A stretch of DNA of 64,000 nucleotides from Pseudonocardia kujensis (GTDB lineage Bacteria; Actinomycetota; Actinomycetes; Mycobacteriales; Pseudonocardiaceae), in the NCBI RefSeq assembly GCF_021283305.1, contig NZ_JAJSOK010000024.1, forward strand, positions 39,653 to 103,652. The letters are read 5' to 3'. This document shows, piece after piece, positions 63,003 through 64,000 of this stretch; positions within the stretch are counted from its first letter, which is position 1, and each line of letters opens with the position of its first letter. Position numbers and translations under genes: made by a program. The notes beneath the pieces are model-generated. The model saw only the letters and a program-made list of their open reading frames with translations. It was not told the origin of the DNA and made no database searches.

Positions 63003-64000
63003 ATGACCCGCCCGCTCCTCCGGCTCGCGGCCGCCACCCTCGCGGCCTCGAGCCTGCTGCTCGCCGGCTGTTCCACAGCCAGCTCGCAGGCCACGCAGGA
63101 CGCCGCCACCCCGGCGGGCCAGCCCGCCCCGACCGTGCAGGAGGTGTCCTCGCTCAAGATCGCCTACTTCTCGGCGGGGAGCAGCAACCAGTACCTGCAG
63201 GCGGCGATCGACGAGGCGCACGGTTTCGCTGCGCAGAACGGCGTGACCGTCGACGTCTTCGACGGGCAGTTCAACGCCCAGACCCAGTTCGACCAGATGC
63301 AGACGGCGCTGACCAGCGGGAAGTACAACGCGTTCGCCGTCGAGCCCAACGACGGCAACCTGGTCTGCTCCTTGCTCACCAAGGACGCCCCGAAGGCCGG
63401 GATCATGGTGAGCGTGTTCAACCTGCCCATCTGCGGGCGGGCGACCAACCTCGGCGAGCAGACCTGGGAGCCGGGCACGGTGACCTACGTCGGCGGCCAG
63501 ACGCTCGACGTCTACCAGGACTGGATGACGCAGCTGATCAAGGCGCACCCGAATGGCGGGAAGGTCGCACTGATCTCGGGCCCGGACCTCAACGCCAACA
63601 CGATCTGCTTCTTCCAGGCCGCCGAGGAGCTGGAGAAGCACGGGTTCACCATCGTCGCCAAACAGACCACGGACTACACCACGGCCAAGGCCTTCCAGGC
63701 GGCGCAGACGATCGTCCAGGCCAACCCGGACCTCGACATCATCATGTCCAACTTCTCGGGGATGACCCGCGGCGTGGTCCAGGCGACCGCCGGGTCGAAG
63801 ATCGCGGTCTACGACTTCGGCGGCGACTCCTGGGCCCTGGACAACGTCAGGTCCGGTGCTCTCGCGGGCTCGATCGTGATGCTGCCGCGGCAGGAGACCC
63901 GCGAGGCGCTGCAGGCCGTCGTCGACCTGGTGAAGGGCCAGCAGGTGCCGAAGTTCGTCAACCTCGCCACCAGCCCCACCCTGCCCGGCGGGTCGCCGTT
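63003..64000 (+). CDS. Sugar-type ABC transporter substrate-binding lipoprotein (partial)
   Basis: 332 residues are visible; the C-terminus lies beyond the right edge. The lipoprotein signal is LAASSLLLAGC (Cys23). The mature part is a Peripla_BP_4-type binding fold: LKIAYFSAGSSNQYLQAAID, NAQTQFDQMQTALTSGKYNA, AVEPNDG, GKVALISGPDLNANTICFFQ and LDIIMSNFSGMTRGVVQATA. This is the ribose/xylose-type family. It probably begins the transport part of the catabolic operon, with permease and ATPase genes expected just outside the window. Confidence 0.9.
   Translation, partial: MTRPLLRLAAATLAASSLLLAGCSTASSQATQDAATPAGQPAPTVQEVSSLKIAYFSAGSSNQYLQAAIDEAHGFAAQNGVTVDVFDGQFNAQTQFDQMQTALTSGKYNAFAVEPNDGNLVCSLLTKDAPKAGIMVSVFNLPICGRATNLGEQTWEPGTVTYVGGQTLDVYQDWMTQLIKAHPNGGKVALISGPDLNANTICFFQAAEELEKHGFTIVAKQTTDYTTAKAFQAAQTIVQANPDLDIIMSNFSGMTRGVVQATAGSKIAVYDFGGDSWALDNVRSGALAGSIVMLPRQETREALQAVVDLVKGQQVPKFVNLATSPTLPGGSP

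Overview
The window is very GC-rich, gene-dense DNA of a high-GC actinomycete. Translationally coupled starts (ATGA, GTGA, TGATG), frequent GTG starts and the family content (FAALs, ECF sigma factor, IS481/IS1380/IS256 elements, SWIM and pRiA4b proteins) fit the Pseudonocardiaceae. Pseudonocardia is my best guess, but this is inference, not a database result.

Region 1 (1-6557) is an acyl-modifying module. On the minus strand it encodes a hotdog thioesterase, an FAD monooxygenase, a fatty acyl-AMP ligase (FAAL), a soluble diiron acyl-ACP desaturase-like protein, a second hotdog thioesterase, an acyl carrier protein and a cyclopropane-synthase-like methyltransferase that runs off the left edge. 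A cytochrome P450 is transcribed divergently.

Region 2 (6567-16700) is supporting metabolism. It holds a five-gene ABC importer operon with an embedded metallophosphoesterase (Ugp-like), a phthalate-dioxygenase-reductase-type oxidoreductase that could serve the P450s, a LysR regulator, an MBL-fold hydrolase and a long-chain acyl-CoA synthetase. Two hairpin terminators with a shared core close the convergent gene pairs.

Region 3 (17372-39192) is the centrepiece: a single operon-like array of 15 genes, nearly all overlapping by 1-7 bases. A compact PUFA-synthase-like core has a PfaA-type KS-AT-ACP-ACP-KR-DH, a DH-DH protein resembling the C-terminal half of PfaC without its KS-CLF, and a PfaD-type enoyl reductase. 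It is co-transcribed with a complete acetyl-CoA carboxylase (fused AccD-AccA, AccB, AccC), a membrane desaturase, an ACP, a second cyclopropane-synthase-like methyltransferase, a second P450, a type II thioesterase, a second FAAL and a hotdog thioesterase. A GGR-like flavoprotein and an SGNH hydrolase lead the operon. Regions 1 and 3 look like two parallel FAAL/ACP/desaturase/methyltransferase/P450/thioesterase tailoring modules around one iterative lipid synthase. The product cannot be read from sequence; a desaturated or alkynylated, methylated or cyclopropanated, oxidised acyl chain is the inference.

Region 4 (39193-58410) is an integration and decay zone. It contains a truncated epoxide hydrolase, an ABC permease fragment, an IS1380 copy next to an IS481 remnant that is fused in frame to an oxidoreductase tail, an IS256 copy, a SWIM/membrane-protein chimera, and five 3'-end remnants of tRNA genes (two Arg-like, three Thr-like, all on the plus strand). 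Among these lie apparently intact genes: a TAT-exported DUF839/PhoX-like phosphatase, an ECF sigma factor with a SnoaL-like tail, a FUSC membrane protein, a NUDIX hydrolase and a pRiA4b ORF-3/UPF0158 pair. There is also a 14-codon ORF encoding an almost pure lysine peptide behind a palindromic promoter.

Region 5 (58517-64000) is a small catabolic-looking locus: an unusual LuxR-HTH/periplasmic-binding-domain regulator, two SDR dehydrogenases, a polysaccharide-deacetylase-family hydrolase and a sugar-type ABC binding lipoprotein cut by the right edge.
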